Counted from the first letter of the stretch, positions 23,454 through 36,814 are shown. The stretch: 64,000 nucleotides of DNA from Lycorma delicatula (GCF_047948215.1 NC_134456.1:53971459-54035458), one strand, 5' to 3'. The notes: a model not told the origin generated them from the letters alone. Numbers and translations: made by a program.

Positions 23454-26400
23454 CTATAATGGAATATGTTTACCTGCGTATTAGTACGTGCGTTTAGAGC
23501 TTATTTTTAGTTTGAAATTTAGGTAGGCATATAGATAAAAATAACCGTGATAATATTAAATCCCCGTGATATAATACATGACGTAATTTTGATTATATTG
23601 TTGGAAGCTGAGCTCCCGCTAGATTCGATTCTATCAATATTTAACACGTTACGTGACTAACATATTTATTACATGCAAAATATCTCAAGTTTTTAACATT
23701 CCGACCGCTGTTGAACTGTATTTTGATTCAACCGTCCGTTTTGTGATTAGGTATACCAAACTATGCTGCTGGTTATAAACTGCGCTTGAGTTAGAAAATA
23801 CATCGAAATCGACATTATATATAACTATACCGATGTAATATCGATGCTAACTAATAATAGTTATTGTAAAATCTTATTTACGCATACGAACGAGAGAGGT
23901 TGTTACATTTTTTTAAATTATATGACGTTGAAAAAAGGAGTATTTCTATAGATAAAATGTTTTTATTTATCGACGAATGTACTAAACAAAGTAACAACTG
24001 ATAAAGATCAGCTCTTTTGATTTGTCTCACTTTTTTTTTTACTAAAACTAGGTAAAACGTATCTCACTTGGATTATGCTACCTATGATAACACGTATAAT
24101 TAATCTAATGACAGTTCAACTAAAAAAAAGAACGCTACACTGAATGAAGGGATCAAGATTAGAGGAAAAGAAATTGTCACGAAGGGACGATCTACTTACA
24201 AAGAAACGATGAGATGAGATGAAAAACCGACCCATCTAGAAGTACCCTCCTCTCACACGGGTGATGCACTAATTTCATCCACCATCCCTCAGGAGACCTG
24301 CGTTTCTTTATCAAAGACGGGAGCAGCAGATTTCTAAATAGCTATATGCGTCGACCAGTTCAAATATCCGCTGCAACCTACTGTTTTTTCTTGAAATATT
24401 AAAAAGCTGTTTCAGAAATAGCACAGGCTTCTTAAGCAGATCATAGAATTGCGTTACGCGTGGAAGTATCAGACTGAATAATTATCTCTAAGAAAACGCC
24501 AGGAATTATACTATTTCTTTTAATATAAAATAATTCAAAATTTTTAGTATATTGTAATCATTCAAATTTCTAAAATTATTTAATATTTCTGTTGACAGGT
24601 GTCAAGATTTCCGAAGTGTTTCGAATAAACGTTTATTTACTAGAACAGTAAAAATTTATTATAAATTGGTTTTATTATCGGTACCATTTTAATACTTATT
24701 TTTATGATGTTTATAAATTACATTACATTACATTACAATTCATAATGATTGTAACTAAATTTTATAATTTCTTTCCAATAAATATTCTGATAAGAAATAT
24801 GTGTTGATAGTCGAGTTGTGTATATGAATGCATTTTTTATATTCGTTAATTGTGAACGGCTGAATCATAAAAATATTCTAAATTTAGGTTAAAATTTGTT
24901 TTAAGCGTTCATTATTTAATCGATAAAATTTTAATATAGGGTTGACTTAAAATTAATTATTAATTTTAACAGGGGTATATTACACACTATATGCACTATA
25001 TATATATCATAACGTTTTTGTCAACAGTTTTCCTATGCAAGAAATATATTACTAAATATGTTTAAAGAAGTTCATACGGTGTATATGTATGTATGTATGC
25101 AGAACGTTGATTTAACAAAAATGTAGTGCTGGTCCTTCTCACAAACATTTTCTAGTAATTTTTCACATTAACATTTTTTTTTACTTTGCTGGCATCATAG
25201 CTCTGGAGCTATGCTGCAAGAACGAAAGAATGATAATCGGTCAAAAAATGAGGTATGGCTTCTTTTTTTTTATATTTCTCGACGTTTCATAATCCAGGGA
25301 CCTTCCCAAAATAAAAGTGGGGGATAATGTTCGTTCGTATTTTATGTGTGTTTGAAGCTTAATAACTTAAGCTTGGACTGGATAAACCAAGTTTTATGAA
25401 ATTTTTTAAAGAGAAATTTGTATATTGGACAATCTGATAGTAAAATTTTGGGATCAATATCTCCAAGGGGGAGATAGGATAATTTATTGAGATCAATCTT
25501 CTCAAAATTTTGTTAACATAATACATTAAATACATGCGTACATGCTTACCATTTTAAAAAAGATCTTACAATTTTTAAAAAAGATTTTCCCCAAAATTTC
25601 CTCTTCCCCAAAAATCGAAAAAAGCTATCTTTTTATTATTTATTTCATATTTTTAACCGATTTTTTTTATGACATCCTAGACATAATAGTAGTCCAAGTA
25701 ATTGAAAATACTTTAGGGGAAATATTGGGAGGGGGAGGTGGGGAAGCCGATCAAAGGTATAAAGAATAGATTTTATGAATTCTTTAAAACTTTTTTGGTT
25801 TATTTTCATGTGTAATTTGTCAGCCTTTGTTAAGAGTATAAGAGTTTACATCTTTATACAGTAAATGATGAATATTGTTTATATAATTATTTATTTTGTA
25901 CTATGTTTTACATTTTTTGATTTAATCTTTTTTAACCGATTTCTCTTTTCTGTTGTGATAGCTGTGCTATAAAAAATGTTGCATATCACCGGGTCAGAAC
26001 TATAAAGGAACATATTTTTAAAAATGCGAGTTATAGTTTCAACGCATATAATGATAAATTTTCATGTATTAACGTAATTAGCTTTAGCTACTTTTTAAAC
26101 AAGTTTTTAGATTTACGTTACTGGCAAAGATTGAAAGAGATATCAAATACTTTACACGTCTACTAAAATGTATTTTATTTAGGATCAGAGGATCGTAAGT
26201 ACCAATTCCTCTTATTGTTCAACTGCTTAATTTATGGTTTTGCAATTATTTTATTTATTATCTACTAGCAGTTAGATTCATCAGTTGAAATTATATCTAG
26301 ATCATAATTAAAAATATTATTAATAAGGAAAAAAATTTTCTGCATTGTTTTTTTCTCGATCTGACGACCTCTTGAGGGTCACACGTTTACGTACGTCGAT

Positions 26401-27269
26401 TAAATTCGTATGTATTTATTATTTTATTAAATTAAATGAATTTTTTAGCAATATATATGATTTTTTTAAAGAAATTTTTTCTAGATGAGTAAAGTGAAAA
26501 CTACAAAAAAAATATTTCAAAACAAAAATTACTTTGTCTACATACTCGATTTGAAGATTGTTTTTTATTATATACATATAGGCTAAACGTTTGTCATAAT
26601 GTAAAAGGTGGATTAGCAAACGCATTGATCTTTGATTTAAAAGCCGCTATGCAAACGGCTATCGTCGACTGTTTTTTCATTTTCTTAGGTCCAACAACTA
26701 CGGTACGTGCAACGGTCAGTAGGCATGAAGGTTTTATCAGAGACTCGCTTTATAATCTCTCGTTTTAAAAAAAACTAATGAAATCCTTCTAAAACAACTT
26801 TAAAATTTCGAAATTTGAAGATTTATACAAAAATAATTTAACCTTTTATTCGTTTTGCGTATTAATTTAATTACTTCTTTAAGAATTTATAAATAAAATT
26901 TTTGGGCGACCTGATAAGTGTGACCTGCAGTCCTAAAAGTGGCGTAGCCTTCTTCAAGTTTTTAACTGATTCTTCATCAGGGTTTACTACGGAAAGTAAC
27001 GAGTGAAGTGGTTTTTTGTTTTCGATACTGTTTTAGAATATCCTTTCGCGTATCAACAAGCGCACACCGAAAGTTAGGTTATATATTCAGCATTATACTT
27101 TTTACAAGTTAGCTGTAGGGTAAAAATCATTACTTTCAGAAAAAGCTACTTTTATTTTTAGCGCTTTATAAATGTCACAGCCAAGAGCAATAATATAATC
27201 TATAGTGCGAAACAAATTAATTTGTCCTTGTAACTTTTAATTATCGATTTTATTATTTAATAATATTTT
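23454..27269. other. AT-rich non-coding stretch
   Basis: No gene seen. It has short simple repeats (ATTAC units at about 24718-24738, GTAT units near 25085) and a slightly GC-richer block at 24130-24380. One frame of that block reads about 31 residues without a stop, but it shows no recognisable domain. Confidence 0.5.
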
Positions 27270-27880
27270 CTTTTTTCATTGAAAGGCATGGGCTCTTTCG
27301 ACGACAGTTTTTAATGCATTTAAAAAAACTGCAACGCACAATAACAGAAAATGGACTATACGCGTTAGAACCGATGCATATCAAGTCGACCGATTCCCAT
27401 ACTACAGACTAAAAAGGGCAACGCAACCATTCAAGTTGTTGAAAGTCTTATCCCCCTTCTCCTCACCGGTCTCGTCGTAGACTTCCAACTTTCTCACCTC
27501 ATACCGCTGGCGCTTCAACTTATTTCTGAAGGGAACGTTTATGAAAGTTTCAGACAAGTTTCTCTATCTTAACTCTTGCCTTCCCGTATCCCGTTCTCCA
27601 ACCCTTAACACGACCCTCGTCGCCCGTCAAACCCCCTCGCCGTCTCACCACTCTTTCGACCAAACTTTAAACTAAAAGTTTTCACTTCACCAGACAAGGA
27701 TACCGTGGTGAGATGTAACGGAGTCAAATAAGAGAAGGGGCGTGTAGCGGGAAGGGTGGTTTGCTGTCGTGACGGTTGCAGCGGCGGTTGCGATGGGTAA
27801 AACGGGTGGAGTTTTGTAGCGATTAACGAACTTCCTTGAATACACTACAGAATGTATCCTATCCTACTCTTGTTATTGTT
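27270..27880. promoter_or_regulatory. GC-richer, repeat-poor block: candidate regulatory element or non-coding exon
   Basis: About 600 bp of mixed-composition DNA in an AT-rich setting, with a pyrimidine-rich segment on the plus strand (about 27435-27660) and a G-rich segment (about 27730-27820). No frame shows coding features. Function is inferred only from composition and from lying upstream of a HES gene. Confidence 0.25.
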
Positions 27881-30149
27881 GTTGTTGTACTGATCTATCT
27901 CTACGCATTTAATATGAGACGTCGTGCCATTATGATCTCTGTATATTTCGGAATACAGCTACCGACATTCACAATACCTACCTAAATATTTTACTATTTT
28001 AAGTATAATTAATTAAAGCTTTAATCAAATATCATACATTTCTAAAAAAAATTCTGTTGTTCAAAAAATGACAATTTTAAAAATAGTCATTAATCTATTA
28101 TATTTAACGTTTACTGCGACCATCATTATCTGCTTTACAATTTTCTTACCTTTGTCTTCCCGTACTGTTCTGAAATTGGAGGAAGTTTAAATTTTAAACC
28201 AGTACAGTAATAATTAACTTTGCGTTTATTTAAAATTTATTTAAAAAAATTATTACTAGCATTACCTAAGAACATTATATTAGAAGATTATAATAATTAT
28301 TGTTATTAAGTAAGAACATAATTATTTTTCATCTATAAAAAATGTTCACGCATTTCTCTTTTCTTCATTCATCTCAGAATCTTTCTTTTTCTTTTTAGCC
28401 TCCGAAACCACTGTGAAGTGGTATGAATGTAAGTGAGGTGTAGATTTATAACATCTAAGAATCTAAATTTATAGTGTTATCTTGCTCTAATTTTCAGCAT
28501 TTTCAGTCGCATAAAATTTAAGGTCTTTGCTTTTCTAAATTTTCAGTTCATGTTTCGTTGTAGTAAAGAGGTAGTAGCACATTCTATAAAAATAATTCTA
28601 TTGATTTCTTTTTAATGTAATTAATAAATTTGATAGTTTCAAAAAATATTAATTAACCTTAAAAGATTAATTTCTGGCCAAAAATTAAAACTTAATTTTT
28701 AAAAATGTCTAAATGAAAAATTTAAAGTAAGTCAAAATTAATAATTGTTTATTACAAAACAATTAAAAAAAAAAAATAATGATCATTTATTATTTATCTT
28801 TTAACTACAGAAACCAAAAACTAGTTGAACTATTTCTCTTAACCAGATTTCTTATGGATTTCAATTTAATGTTTTCCTCCATAATTGCATTTAACTATTG
28901 AAATTTTCTATAGAGTAAAGTGGCTAACATGTTAGCTAATAAAAACGTATTTTCTAGAATTAATTATTATTCGGAGATGTTAATTATTTAAAAAATTACA
29001 ATATACTGAAATTTGAAAAAATCACCATGGTTATTTTGAAATAATGCTAAAACATAAATCCAAATATTACTAAGATATCTACTAAAATCCTATTTCTAAA
29101 GTATTAGATTTTATTTAAAAGGCTAAGAAAAAAAAATTCTTATTTTATATTTGTACAAAAAAAACTAGTAGATGGGTTTTTACGCACTTAAATATTAAGA
29201 ACCCACTAAATTGAAATGAATGATTCTTTTACTACTTTATTAAATTTTGAGAAAATTTTAACACATTTGTTTAGAGAAGTAGGTATTTGTTTGAACTTTA
29301 TATCGAGTTTTTGTCACGTTGCATACATTCTTTTGGGTTGGTTTTTTCATTTCTTATGAACTGCTTTGTTTAATATGGTACTGTTAAATCTACTTTTGCG
29401 AAGATCTATCTATTTTTAAGTAAATATAAAACTAAAAAATTTAAAACAAGAAAAAATTCAAGAGTTAAAAAAGTACCTTATTAAATTCTTTTTAGATTTT
29501 GGCCTTAAATAAAGGTCCAAGTTAAGGTTTATCAGGTATCGGTAGTCGTTTTTAATCTGGTGTCGATGTTTAAATTAGCATACAGCAGTAACTTTTTTTT
29601 AGTAAATTTGCTTGCTCCGTTCTTACTTTTAATTTATTTTAGGTCTATTAATTTCTAAGTGTATTTGTTTTTTCATATCATTAAGAAAATATTACTTGTC
29701 TTTACTTAAATATTTAATGAAGGAGCTGTCACTCCACTTGATGAAACGTTAGTTTTAGGCATTTACCATCTTGATATACAATCGGCTTCCTTCACCAACG
29801 AAAAAAAAATTGAAGGCTAGGACCAACTTTAGAGGAAAAACACTTTGTGATTTTATCCTCAGATAATTGATCTGTTAATATAGATGAGTCAAAGAAACAG
29901 ATTAAACAATTTTGAATACTTTGAAATCTTTTTTGGAATTTTCATTCTTCCGTCCTAATAAAACTTTTATAATTTAGTCCCTTAATATGTATTTTTAAAA
30001 TAAAGTTCAACGGATAAAAACAAAATTTGAAATAATTTAATTAGGAATTTTCGATCTAGAAGCTATTAACTAATTTTCTTTCGTTTTTTGTAGAACTGTT
30101 ACATGAACGGTTAAGTTTAATATTTAGTTTTCTTTTTGGCTTATGATTT
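27881..30149. other. AT-rich non-coding stretch
   Basis: Apart from the SINE-like fragment at 28385-28450, only AT-rich DNA with homopolymer runs is seen. Confidence 0.5.
28385..28450 (-). mobile_element. Fragment of SINE-like family B (3' part)
   Basis: TTTTTAGCCTCCGAAACCAC followed by GTGGTATGAATG matches the 3' portion shared by the copies at about 35755 and 45340 (there inverted). Only the tail-proximal part is present. Confidence 0.5.
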
Positions 30150-30292
30150 TACCACATAAGCTTCAAGCTTGTGCGAGGAAAATGGAAATAGAATTTTGTA
30201 GAGTTTGAAAAATATCAAGCCTAATCTGGGTTCGAATCCAGGACCTCCGGATGAAAGGCCGAGACGCTACCACTCCGCCACGGAGGTAAGTA
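30150..30292 (-). mobile_element. tRNA-derived SINE (family A head) with a different tail
   Basis: The minus strand reads a tRNA-like head: CTCCGTGGCGGAGTGGTAGCG (A-box region), then CTGGATTCGAACCCAGATT-like B-box sequence (30225-30243). The head matches the other family A copies, but the region after it does not match their tail. It may be a related subfamily or a chimera. Confidence 0.65.
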
Positions 30293-30722
30293 AATTTTTA
30301 TAATTAAAAAAAAAAAAAAAAATATTTTTCTTATTTATTCTTTTTATTAAAATTTCACAAAAAGCTAAAAAATTTTTCTTTCAATTTTTTAAAAGTAGTC
30401 GTGTACAACATGCAGCTTTTGAATTTCACTCGGACAATTTAAAAAAAATTATTTATCTTAATCATTTAACTGAATATAAGTATTTTAAACATTGTCGTGA
30501 CAATCCAGCAGAGCTTATAGTACAAAATCGAATGTTAATTCGATTGACATAAATTTATCTAGAAGATTGAAAAAGCAATTTTTATGAAAAAAAAAACATG
30601 TAACTGCATTTCAAGATAATGTGGTACAGCGATGGTCAATATATTATTTAATATAGCTGTTGATCATGCACAGTCAATTTAGTTACCTTATTTGGAACTA
30701 TCATCGCTGATTTAATTTTTTG

Positions 30723-30872
30723 TTTTTTTAACCTCCGAGTCTACCGTTAGGCATGCTTCAGAGGATGAGATGAATGATTTATAGCGTGTGTGAAAATGTC
30801 ATACATGACCGGGATTCGAACCCGGGACCTCCGGATGAAAGCCGAGACGCTACCACTCGCGCTACGGAAGAC
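30723..30872 (-). mobile_element. tRNA-derived SINE, family A
   Basis: On the minus strand: a tRNA-like head with B box GGTTCGAATCCCGG (about 30811-30824), then the family tail with the block ATCATTCATCTCATCCTCTGA and GGAGGTTAAAAAAACA at the 3' end. It is nearly the same as the copies at 34283 and 36072. It is a SINE rather than a tRNA gene, because the head runs directly into the shared tail and A-run. Confidence 0.88.
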
Positions 30873-32504
30873 AGCAGCTGATTTAAATTGATGTTTTGTA
30901 ACATCGAATTTCAGTACTGCACGACTCAGATAAAAAAATGTAAATACCCAGCGATATATATCATTACAAAATAATTGATATATATATATATATATTATTC
31001 CACGCGTGCATCTATTTTGTACAAACGTCATTCTAGCTAAAAATGTTTTCTTTCATATCGAATATTACTTATTCTTAAAAAAATACACCATAGAAAAAGA
31101 AAATAAATTGCACCTAAATAAAAAACTTTATTAATAGTTCAAATTTGAGAGAAAATGAACATTTTTTTAACTTTTTATTTCTATGATTAAAATACAAATG
31201 ATGAAGAGTTTAAAAATTAAAGAACTGTTGTCTATTCATAAGTGATTCACAACGCATAACCTACAAAATAATTCTGTATCGTGAATATCAAAAAGTTGTC
31301 TTAATTTGACAATGTAAACAAGTAAACTACTCGTACATATTTCACATCTTATTGTTTTTTTAAGTATTTAACATTTTATGAATTTTATTTATATGTTTTT
31401 TTTACTAAATTTATCTTTACATAAGAGCTCTATGTATTAATGATTGCATATATTAATATGGCATGTGTCACGAAATAAGTGCACCAAATAGAATGAAGTT
31501 ATTAGCAATTGATAGAAACGTTAAGAAATGCATATGTAAGCTGCAGTAGTAACGACGAACAAATATGGATTATAATAATATCGTAAGAGTCAGGCCTAAG
31601 CTATGTTTACGGCTAGAGAATAAATACTATATTGTGAATAACAATACGGTACAGACTATTATAGAAGGTGCACTTCCTTTTATGCACTAAAATAAATGTA
31701 CATGCATGTAGGACTACTATAAAAATAACACATTTAAATAACCATGGCCATTGTGTTTCATGGAATACATATATAATTTTTTCTGCTATTTTGCTATTTT
31801 TGATCGTACACAGTATATATTCCTGTTTCGTATTTGAACTATTTTGCTTTTTCTGACCTCCGGACTTTAATATATATTTTTTTATTTATTGCTGAGAATA
31901 CCTTTTTTATCGTATTTTTGCGTTTCAAAGTAAACACAAAAAAAAGAGGAGCATTATTTTGCAAGAATAGCCAAATCGATACATTAAAACTTACATTTCG
32001 TATTGAAATAAACAGGAAGAAAAGTAGTTATGATAATTTTTAAAGGATTGGGTAGATATAATAAATGTAGTAAACTGTGAATAATAACTGCTCTAAAAAA
32101 AGGAAAAAAGAACCTGTGCAGCTTAGTAACCCCTTTCTTTTTAAAATTCACATGGAATAAGCAAATTATAAAACTATAGAAAGAACTGAAATCAGAGTAA
32201 AAAAAGGGAAGAAATACAAATGTTACAGTCATTTCTAATTTTGTTATTTTGGTTGAAACTAGAAATAAGTTAGAAGTGATTATGAGGATGACAAACGGTA
32301 TAGATTGCCACGAAGAGATTAATTTTAAAGTAAACAAAACAAAAACTAAAGAAATACGACAGAAAGGAGGCTAAATGTCACGACAGAAAACACAATTCTT
32401 CAGAAGTCACAGAATTTTGTCACATAAGAATAAAAATTTAATGGATGGGCAAACTAAAAAGAATTTCAAAAGGAAACTTACACTTACGAGGAAGCTTTTA
32501 TTAA
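30873..32504. other. AT-rich non-coding stretch
   Basis: Includes a (TA)n run at about 30979-30995. No gene seen. Confidence 0.5.
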
Positions 32505-33230
32505 AAAACTCTGATGTGGACAATACATGACTTCCTTGTACGCCTGTTAAATTACATTTACATACTTTTTTTTTAAATGAAAAGTACATAAAATTTTATT
32601 TCATATTTTTTCATTTTTTTTTTTGTTATTGAATATTATTCATCATAAAAATCTTTTTACAACGAGAGGTTAATAATTATTAATAAATCAATATATTTAA
32701 ATTAAAAAAAAAAAAAGGTTAAAAAAGGAGATGCAGCCTTATTCGAACCGATGTGCCTTCCCCTTAAGATTCAAATATTTCATTAATAAAAATTTAATTT
32801 GGCTATAACTTTGGAACCAATTAAAAATGTGTCACTTATGATATATGTTTGAAAAAATCTCAATGAGGGCTCATTACTGCAGATAAGAAAAAGTAAAAAA
32901 TCCAAATTATTTTGGATTTAGGGCATTTTTGGACACTTTTGGTTCAGTTGATTGCACTATAAAGGGGAGGTGTAAAACTAGATATTATAGTTCTTTTTTG
33001 GGGGGGGTCCTTCTGTAGTACTTGTTTGCGAAGGGATAGTCCTTCTATCTGCGTTATAACGAGCTTGTAATGTATTCAGTGAGATACATACATACTTACA
33101 GACGTCACGCTGAAACTAGTCAAAATGGATTCAGGGATGGTGAAAATGAATATTTCTGTTGAAATCTGGAAACAGAAATTTCTCGCGATCACAATACTTC
33201 CTTTACTTCGTACAAGAAATTACACTGTTA
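32505..33230 (+). repeat. Interspersed repeat C, copy 1
   Basis: Shares with the copies at 47.5, 51.1 and 57.0 kb an ordered set of blocks: GATGTGGACA near the start, ACTTCCTTGTACG, a GGAGATGCAGCC-type block with TTCGAACCGATGTGCCTTCC, GGAACCAATTAAAA, TCAATGAGGGCT, GACGTCACGCTGAAACTAGT, GGATTCAGGGATGGT, TCGCGATCACAATA and a terminal ACTTCGTACAAG. The reverse complement of the TTCGAACC block resembles a tRNA B box. It has no coding capacity and about a 0.65-0.7-kb unit. Confidence 0.85.
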
Positions 33231-34282
33231 TCAAATATAAGTTTAAAAGATTGAAAGAAATTCTTTAAAATATTTCTGAGGAATGGAACTACTTTCGTGC
33301 CGCTTTAAGGCGTGGAAAATAAACAATAAGGAATCCAAAGAAACAAAGTAGCTTCTTTGAAACTGTATGTTAGTATAATTTCAAAGATGAGATTTTAAGA
33401 CGAATTTAGAAAAAGAAAAAACAGACAAGAAAAAACAAATTTTTTACCTCGATTGAAATACATCTGTCTTAATTATAAAATATTTACTTCCTAAGACTTG
33501 CTGGATTTACTTCCACTTGCTGGAAATACTTTTTCAACATTTAATCATAAGATTCCAGTTTATAAAAAAGTAATATGAAAGTTTAAACCTTTAATAAAGT
33601 AGCTAATAAACCTTTAATAAAAGTTTTATAAAATTTGGAATTTTTTTTGTCGAAAAATTATTTTAAATATTTGAATCGAGCTCCGAACATTTAGGTAATT
33701 TTTTTTTTTTTTGATTAATTCATTGAGATGTGCTAATTGAAAATTTAAGGGGTAAAATTAAAGCAAATATGATTTGGATTGAACAATTTATGTAAGTAAT
33801 CTTTTTTTTAACTACTGCAGGAGGGGAGAATATTTTCTAAAAAAAAAAAAAATAATCTTGCGATTTACTTACTGAAAATATATTTTAATTAAAAATTCAT
33901 TTTTATATGTTCTCTCCTTAACTAAATGATTTTTAAACAGCCGTTTACTATTGTCTGTTATAAACACATTCCTTTCTTAACTAACTACGCATTGAGTCGA
34001 ATAAAAATTTCAAACGGATCGATCAGAAAGCGAATTCGAGAGAAAATTTAGATAATTCAGTCGAATAATACCGATTGATTTTTGATACTATCTGATTGAT
34101 AAATTGGGAGAGGGTCGGATTAGTAAGATTTACAAGTTTATATATTTCTTAAACTTAAAAAAATAAGTACGGCATCGCACAAATATTACGTAAAGAAAAG
34201 GAACAAAATTCTCATTTATATTTTACCATCCTCGAAATAATTTTTAATTAAATACAGAAACTTACTTCTAATTACTTTCATT
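33231..34282. other. AT-rich non-coding stretch
   Basis: No feature other than homopolymer runs. Confidence 0.5.
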
Positions 34283-34449
34283 GCCGGTCTCCGTGGCGCA
34301 AGCGGTAGCATCTCTGCCTTTTGTCCGGAGGTCCCGGATTCGAATTCCGCTCAGGCATGGAATTTTCCACACACGCTACAAATCATTCATCTCATCCTCT
34401 GAAGCGATACCTAACGGTGGTCCCGGAGGTTAAACAAGAAAAAAAAATT
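34283..34449 (+). mobile_element. tRNA-derived SINE, family A, most complete copy
   Basis: Begins GCCGGTCTCCGTGGCGCAAG. The A box TGGCGCAAGCGG is at about 34293-34304 and a B-box-like GGATTCGAATTCC at about 34336-34348. A tail with CATTCATCTCATCCTCTGAA and GGAGGTTAAACAAG ends in an A-run. The two RNA polymerase III promoter boxes are correctly ordered for a tRNA-derived SINE. Confidence 0.9.
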
Positions 34450-35744
34450 ACTTTCTTTGCCTAAGTATATATTAACAATATATTTGATAACGAAACGTGG
34501 GGGATGGTACAGAAAACAATAACAATACGTAAAAACATTTTTTTTGGGTAGGTGAAATATTTTGATAACAGATTAAACAAAAATTGTAATATTATAATGC
34601 TTTTTCAAACATGTGACGCCGGACGAAAACAAGAATTCAAGTAATATTTATTACTTTTAAATAACATCCATGTAAAGATGTGTAGTTTTTTTATGTTTGT
34701 TGGAGTGATGGATCCATCATAGTTAAAGACTTATCTAACCGTAAGCCGGTATAATAATTAATTATATATAATTATTATACCGGCCAATAATTATTGAAAT
34801 TTATTATGATTATAGTTATTCCGCAGCGTATTAATATCTGTGTGCGCGCACGCGCATGCAGTTAGTGACGGATGTTTTGTCGGGTAGCGTCCGTGACTGA
34901 TTCTTGTCTTCCTCGCATTAATTTATAAAAATCTCGTCGTAGTTTAATCATTATACGAAACCTATTCTATAAATCATATCCCCTGATTACTATTAATATC
35001 TTATCTTTTACTGCATATATAAATCAGCGATAAGATGATAATGCATAATAACGACTTATATTGTAGGCCAATAAAGATTAAAGCAGAGATTAGATTTAAT
35101 ATATTCTATTAATGCAGTAAGCTATACAACAGTCTCAGTTAATTTTTTTTTTCAGTTTAGCCCGATTAATAACGATGTACGAGTATGTTTATTCATTAGA
35201 AGGGCACTATTTTGACTTTTTTTCCATTCGAAAGTAATTTTCCAATGCTTTTATTCCTGCTAAACAAAATAACAGTATTAAAATTTTATAATAAAAATAA
35301 TTTCTTTTTTAGCTGTAATAATGACAATTCATCAATAACGATCTGCATTTTTATATTGTTACAGGCGCATTTTAAAATATTTTATTGAAAACTATATTAA
35401 TTTAACGGTATTTGAATTTAGTAAATATTCTTTACCTTTGTGTAAATGTTTATCTTCGATTGTGGGTTAGTGTGTGTGTGTATAATGTATCATTTTCCCG
35501 ACGGATAGGTGTAATTTTTTTTCTTTACACAACCGGTTTCAATTTTTCTTATGGCTGTGACGAATGTAAAGCATCTGATTAAAAGACGATTAAAATTGCT
35601 TTCTTTGAGAGTAGTATTACTCGTTATACAGTTATTCTCTGTGTTTAATAAAGTGAAGGTATGACTTCACTTTATCTCGTTTCGAAATGAGACTTGTGTC
35701 ACATGTCAGGTTTTCTACAACCAAATGTAGCATTAGGTTATAGC
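34450..35744. other. AT-rich non-coding stretch
   Basis: Besides the palindrome at 34745-34784 there is a small block with alternating GCGC/CACG (about 34835-34860). No gene. Confidence 0.5.
34745..34784. repeat. Perfect inverted repeat, 16-bp arms with 8-bp loop
   Basis: GCCGGTATAATAATTA and its exact complement flank ATTATATA. It could be a miniature palindromic insertion or the remains of a larger fold-back; the neighbouring AATAATTATTG is also symmetric. Confidence 0.9.
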
Positions 35745-35749
35745 ACTTT

Positions 35750-35925
35750 TTCTTTTTCTATTTAGCCTCCAGAACCATCGTAAGGTATTACTTCAGAGGA
35801 TGAATGAGGATGATATGTACAAATATAAATGAAGTGTTGTCTTTTACAGTATCAAGTAGACCGTTCCTGAGATGTGTGGTTAATGGAAACCCAACCGCCA
35901 AAGAACACCAGTATTTACGATTGGC
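35750..35925 (-). mobile_element. SINE-like family B copy
   Basis: The minus strand reads TTTGGCGGTTGGGTTTCCATTA-like, CACACATCTCAGGAACGGTC, CACTTCATTTATATTTGT, TCATCCTCTGAAGTAATACC and GGAGGCTAAATAG. The same order of blocks is present at 45.2-45.35 kb on the plus strand. Its tail (CATCCTCTGA, GGAGGCTAAA) resembles that of family A, so the two families may share a 3' end. Confidence 0.7.
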
Positions 35926-36071
35926 ATGACATATATCTATATAAATAAAAATGTAAACGTTCGTTTGTTCAAAATCTTAAATTTCCGAAAGTTCTTCACC
36001 GATTGCTTTGAAATGATTGACGACGTTGCATTCGAATACGTGCGTGTTTTTATATACCTATTATTTACGTA

Positions 36072-36227
36072 CTTTTTTTTAACCTCGGGGTCCACAGTTA
36101 AGTATTGCTTCAGAGGATGAGAATGTTTTTTTAGCGCTGTGAAAATGCCATGCCTGACCGGGATTCGAACCGGGGACCTTTCCGGGTGAAAGGACGAGAC
36201 GCTATCACTCGCACCACGGAGGCCGAC
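36072..36227 (-). mobile_element. tRNA-derived SINE, family A, nested in Helitron
   Basis: Minus strand: tRNA-like head (CCTCCGTGGTGCGAGTGATA), B box GGTTCGAATCCCGG, tail with CATTCTCATCCTCTGAAGCA and GGTTAAAAAAAA. It splits the Helitron-like sequence around TTTATATACCTA, which recurs on both sides, so it inserted after the Helitron. Confidence 0.88.
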
Positions 36228-36410
36228 ACTATTTATATACCTAAAATGTCTTACCTGTGACAGGTGAAAACTTGATTTTTTTTTAAAACAACGCTTCCTG
36301 TTGGACGTAAAAGCAACACACGCTATAGTAAATATTTTACGATTCCATTTCAGTGTTTCTGATATGTGTCCCTTGTAGACTAAAAAACTACTGAACCGAT
36401 TTACGCGTAG

Positions 36411-36647
36411 GGGGGAAAAAGGGAGAAAGAGAAAATCGGAAAAGGTAAAAGAGAAGGAGAAAATGGAAAAAAGAAAAAAAGGGAAAAACGGTAAAAGGAA
36501 AATGGAAAGGGGAAAAAATAAAAAGGGAAAGTGGATAAGAGGTAGGGGAATAGGAAAATAAGGAAAAAGATAAAGGGAAAGGAGGAGGAAAAGAGGAAAA
36601 TTGGGGAAAGGGAATACGGTAAAAATGAAAATGGGGAAAGGAAGAGT
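36411..36647. repeat. Purine (G/A)-only low-complexity tract
   Basis: About 240 bp, almost entirely G and A on the plus strand, with irregular GGGAAAA/GGAAAA units, followed by (TA)n to 36672. The open frame on the opposite strand (Pro/Phe/Leu/Ser-rich) is a by-product. Confidence 0.95.
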
Positions 36648-36814
36648 ATATATATATATATATATATATATACTCCAATCTAGCAATAGGGAAGCATTGC
36701 CAGGTCTGCTAGTATTATATATATATATATATATAGTTGATTATCAAATTTAACGAAAATCGGTTCAGTCTTTCTGCAGTTACCGAGGAAATTACGAACA
36801 TACCACCCAAATAC

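Larger units (their letters stand above)
35936..36712 (+). mobile_element. Non-autonomous Helitron-like element with both termini
   Basis: Starts TCTATATAAATAAAAATG and continues with CGTTCGTTTGTTCAAAATCT and CCGAAAGTTCTTCACCGATT, an arrangement I recognise from arthropod Helitron 5' ends. It ends CTAG (36709-36712) about 12 nt after a small hairpin (GCAAT, 8-nt loop, ATTGC at 36683-36700). The flanking bases are A (35935) and T (36713), as expected for Helitron insertion between A and T. It contains a nested SINE (36072-36227), an expanded purine tract and (TA)n, but no Rep/helicase coding sequence. Confidence 0.8.

Noticed and set aside
24130..24380. Possible exon or retroelement coding fragment
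   Set aside because: One frame is open for about 31 residues, but no domain, splice sites or family similarity could be seen.
30780..30872. tRNA gene on the minus strand
   Set aside because: The tRNA-like head is joined to a tail shared by several dispersed copies and the acceptor stem does not close, so it is a SINE.
35937..36686. 249-residue minus-strand frame
   Set aside because: It covers the purine tract, a SINE and the Helitron-like ends; composition is Pro/Phe/Leu from the simple repeat.
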